Positions 61,544-64,000 of a stretch of DNA of 64,000 nucleotides are shown one piece after another. Both the position numbers and the translations under genes were made by a program. Under the pieces are notes generated by a model. The model was given only the letters and a program-made list of their open reading frames with translations. It searched no databases and was not told where the DNA came from. This DNA is from Neobacillus sp. OS1-2 (GTDB lineage Bacteria; Bacillota; Bacilli; Bacillales; Cytobacillaceae). Position 1 is the first letter of the stretch. Every line of letters begins with the position of its first letter. The DNA lies in the NCBI RefSeq assembly GCF_030915505.1, contig NZ_CP133265.1, forward strand, positions 4,368,001 through 4,432,000, in the 5' to 3' direction.

Positions 61544-61685
61544 TGGATTTCACCAACTTTCCATAATTTTTATAAATACTTGTTATAAAAATATTTTATT
61601 TATAAGAGGTATTTTAATAATTAAAATCCCCTGTATAGTAACCCTATCGATTTGGGTATTGTAAGGGAAAAAAGGGAAATCACTT

Positions 61686-62165
61686 ATGATCGGACTAATT
61701 CTGGCAATTCTCATCTTTAATTCCATTGCTTTTATCAAAAATAAACGGCTTTCGGGCAATCAAATTGTTCATATTTGGTCATTTACAATTGCTTTTCAGG
61801 TTGTCTTCGATGTGTTTATCGAGTTCAAATACCATGGATATTGGTATTTTGATAAAGAAATCGATTGGGTAGGCCTTCTACCGCACTTATTTCTAGTACC
61901 AGCGGCTAATATCATCTTTTTAAAATGGTTTCCTTTTAATAAAAAGATGGCAAAGCAAATTTTGTATCTCGTTGTTTTCTTCATCATTATTCTTCTTTAC
62001 GAATTGGTCACCCTGTTGCCGGGACCTTGGGGATACTTTCATTATGGTTGGTGGAAAATTTGGCATGCCGCCATGATAGATCCAATCTTATTGCTAATGT
62101 TATTAGGGTATTATAAGTGGATTTGCAAGCTGGAGGAAAAGGCTGCTTGTAAAAACCATGATTAA
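61686..62165 (+). CDS. CBO0543-like integral membrane protein
   Basis: A 159-residue membrane protein with about five helices and aromatic-rich loops (KYHGYWYFDKEIDWVGLLPH; LLPGPWGYFHYGWWKIWHA). The Trp/Tyr/Pro pattern and length recall the CBO0543 family of unknown function, widespread in Bacilli and Clostridia. AAGGGAAA precedes ATG 61686. The C-terminus KLEEKAACKNHD is cytoplasmic-looking and carries one Cys. It sits 77 bp before a spore germination-like gene, which may hint at sporulation-time expression. Confidence 0.6.
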   Translation: MIGLILAILIFNSIAFIKNKRLSGNQIVHIWSFTIAFQVVFDVFIEFKYHGYWYFDKEIDWVGLLPHLFLVPAANIIFLKWFPFNKKMAKQILYLVVFFIIILLYELVTLLPGPWGYFHYGWWKIWHAAMIDPILLLMLLGYYKWICKLEEKAACKNHD

Positions 62166-62242
62166 AGCATATTTTTCAATGCCGTTTAGACAAGCATACA
62201 AACATGTACATATAATAAAAGAAAAATGGAAGGGGTGGGTAG

Positions 62243-62452
62243 ATGGCGATCAATCGAGATGGCGTCACGATTGGTACGATTTCTGGTGGTATTGTCAACT
62301 TTGGAGGCGCTGTTTATATTTCTCCTATATCAATAACACGAACGACCACTGGTGCGGGTGAGGAAAATAAAGGGGCCGGGACAGCCACAAATTCTACAAC
62401 GCAAACAAGTATATCCAGTATATTAGACGTAATCAGCCGGAGCTTACGATAG
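62243..62452 (+). CDS. GerPA/GerPF-like spore protein
   Basis: A 69-residue protein with the GerPA/GerPF-type core GTISGGIVNFGGAVYISPISITRTTTGAGEEN (NxGD..ISP-S-TGxG pattern) and a Ser/Thr-rich end finishing ISSILDVISRSLR, without the usual DPDVxDQN tail. AAGGGGTGGG lies a few bases before ATG 62243. It is the fourth member of this small family in the window and is not next to the other three. Coat location and a role in germinant permeability are inferred from family only. Confidence 0.7.
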   Translation: MAINRDGVTIGTISGGIVNFGGAVYISPISITRTTTGAGEENKGAGTATNSTTQTSISSILDVISRSLR

Positions 62453-62466
62453 CCCCGGCTGATTAT
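62431..62466. terminator. Bidirectional terminator gerP-like / pbuX
   Basis: AATCAGCCGG-GC pairs with GC-CCGGCTGATT around the GerP-like stop codon; followed by ATTTTA on the plus side. Confidence 0.75.
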
Positions 62467-62472
62467 TTTAAA

Positions 62473-63776
62473 TTACGATGCCTTTAGTTCTTGAGAAGAC
62501 TGGCTTTGCTTCAACGGTTTTGCGACATTGAAAACGATATTTAGGAAAATGGCTGTTAAACTACCAGCGACTATCCCGCTATTTGTTAAGATTTTAATAC
62601 TTTCCGGTAACTGGGCAAATAAATCAGGAACGGTGGTAACTCCTAACCCAACACCAACAGAGCAAGCAATGATCAAGAGATTCTCTTGAGAAGAAAAATC
62701 AACCTTGCTGAGCATTTTTATTCCAGAAGCAATTACCATCCCAAACATGGCTACCATTGCACCCCCGAGTACGGAGGTAGGAATCACCGTGGTTAAGGCA
62801 GCAATTTTTGGAACAAATCCAAGGAAAATTAAGATTCCAGCAGCTGTATAAATGACTTTTTTGTCTTTCACACCTGAAAACTGGACAAGGCCGACATTTT
62901 GCGAATAGGTGGTATAGGGGAATGAATTGAATACGGCCCCGATGACACTAGCTAAACCTTCAGAACGATAGCCTTTGACCAAATCTTTCTCCGTAAGCTT
63001 CCTGCCAGTAATATCACTTAAAGCAAAATAGACACCGGATGATTCTACAAGACTCACAATCGCCACAAGGGTCATGGTAATGATCGGAGCTAATTCAAAT
63101 GATGGTGTAGCGAAATGGAAAGGGGTTACCATATGGAACCACGAAGCCTCACCGACGGCAGAAAAGTTTACTTTCCCCATAAAGAAAGCTACAGCTGTTC
63201 CAGCCACTAATCCTAAAAGAATAGAAATAGCGCGAATAAAACCTTTAAAAAATCGGTAAAGAATAATAATAAATAGCAACGTACCAAACGCAAGAGCGAT
63301 ATTGGAAATTGACCCGAAGTCAGGGCTACCTTGACCGCCAGCCACGTTATTCATAGCAACTGGAATCAATGTTGTTCCAATGATCGTGACAACAGAACCG
63401 GTAACAACTGGCGGAAAGAAGCGGATCAGCTTTCCAAAAAAGGTCGCAATGAGCATAACAATAATACCTGAAACCAATATCGATCCGTAGATAGCGGAAA
63501 GACCATACTGTCCGCCAATGGCAATAATTGGCCCCACAGCGGTAAACGTACAGCCCAGCACGATCGGCAGTCCAATACCGAAATAACGATTTTGCCACAC
63601 TTGAAGCAATGTGGCGATTCCACTTGTCAGAATATCAAGTGAAACTAAATAGGCTAATTGTTTACTAGAAAGACCAAGTGCACCACCGATGATAAGAGGG
63701 ACAATCACGGCTCCAGCATACATCGCTAATACATGCTGAATCCCTAAAGAAGCGGTTTTCAAAGGATTTTGTTTCA

Positions 63777-63777
<1 letters not shown>
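62473..63777 (-). CDS. pbuX: Xanthine permease (NCS2 family, PbuX)
   Basis: A 434-residue nucleobase:cation symporter of the NCS2 family with about 14 helices. Family signatures are GIQHVLAMYAGAVIVPLIIG near the N-terminus, TFGGQYG-like IAIGGQYGLSAIYGS, the central VSLVESSGVYFALSDITGR near residue 245, and FNSFPYTTYSQNVGLVQFSGVKDKKV near residue 285. It begins at ATG 63777, sharing one base with the stop of the upstream xpt gene, the xpt-pbuX arrangement known in Bacillus. Confidence 0.95.

Positions 63778-64000
<223 letters not shown>

Overview
The window reads as chromosome of a low-GC, endospore-forming Bacillaceae member (Bacillus/Neobacillus type; genus is inference). The evidence is strong AGGAGG-type ribosome sites, U-tailed intrinsic terminators, a T-box leader, and many spore genes: splAB, a cotB/cotH/cotG-type coat locus, and four GerPA/GerPF-like proteins. 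I see no phage, transposon, CRISPR array, rRNA or tRNA gene. The gene at each edge is cut: uvsE at the left and xpt at the right.

Layout. 1-5.2 kb: two tandem UvsE-type UV endonucleases, a DUF3231 protein, YugN, a 56-residue protein and splA-splB (spore DNA repair). 5.3-12.8 kb: TerC, a CdaR-GntP-glycerate kinase utilisation block, a proline iminopeptidase-like hydrolase and an MFS exporter. 13-22.8 kb: gamma carbonic anhydrase, T-box-controlled ilvA, a YebC/YeeN protein, a DMT transporter, YbaK, a SET protein, an ECF sigma/PadR/FtsW-RodA operon, a Gly/His-rich repeat protein and a GNAT. 22.9-31.8 kb: a K+ channel, three GerPA-like genes, a frameshifted SRAP gene, the treP-treA-treR operon with its TreR/CcpA control region, an orphan small-RNA-like unit, and a LysM-M14 peptidase. 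31.9-39.1 kb: DCC protein, nitronate monooxygenase, PAP2, then three CotB-type proteins, CotH kinase and a Ser-Lys-Gly repeat CotG-like protein. 39.3-44.1 kb: an ArsB-family transporter, a divergent pyruvate kinase-like protein, methionine aminopeptidase, and a fluoride riboswitch driving two CrcB genes.

44.1-51.8 kb is the most coherent block: a reactive-sulfur system. It holds CoA-disulfide reductase-rhodanese, a CstR-type regulator, TusA, DsrE, a rhodanese, a TusA-rhodanese fusion, a rhodanese-MBL protein, a membrane rhodanese, a TauE exporter and a membrane thioredoxin. Eight near-identical ATACCC-N4-GGGTAT operators precede six of its genes. Sulfane sulfur would be passed between cysteine carriers, oxidised by the MBL enzyme and exported as sulfite or a similar anion, with CstR releasing DNA when its two cysteines react with persulfide.

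51.9-64 kb: a short anchored protein, a TetA-like MFS pump, a Bce-type peptide-sensing ABC transporter with its two-component system, a phosphonate-type ABC importer with a fused double permease, a CBO0543-like membrane protein, a fourth GerPA-like protein, and the xpt-pbuX purine salvage pair.
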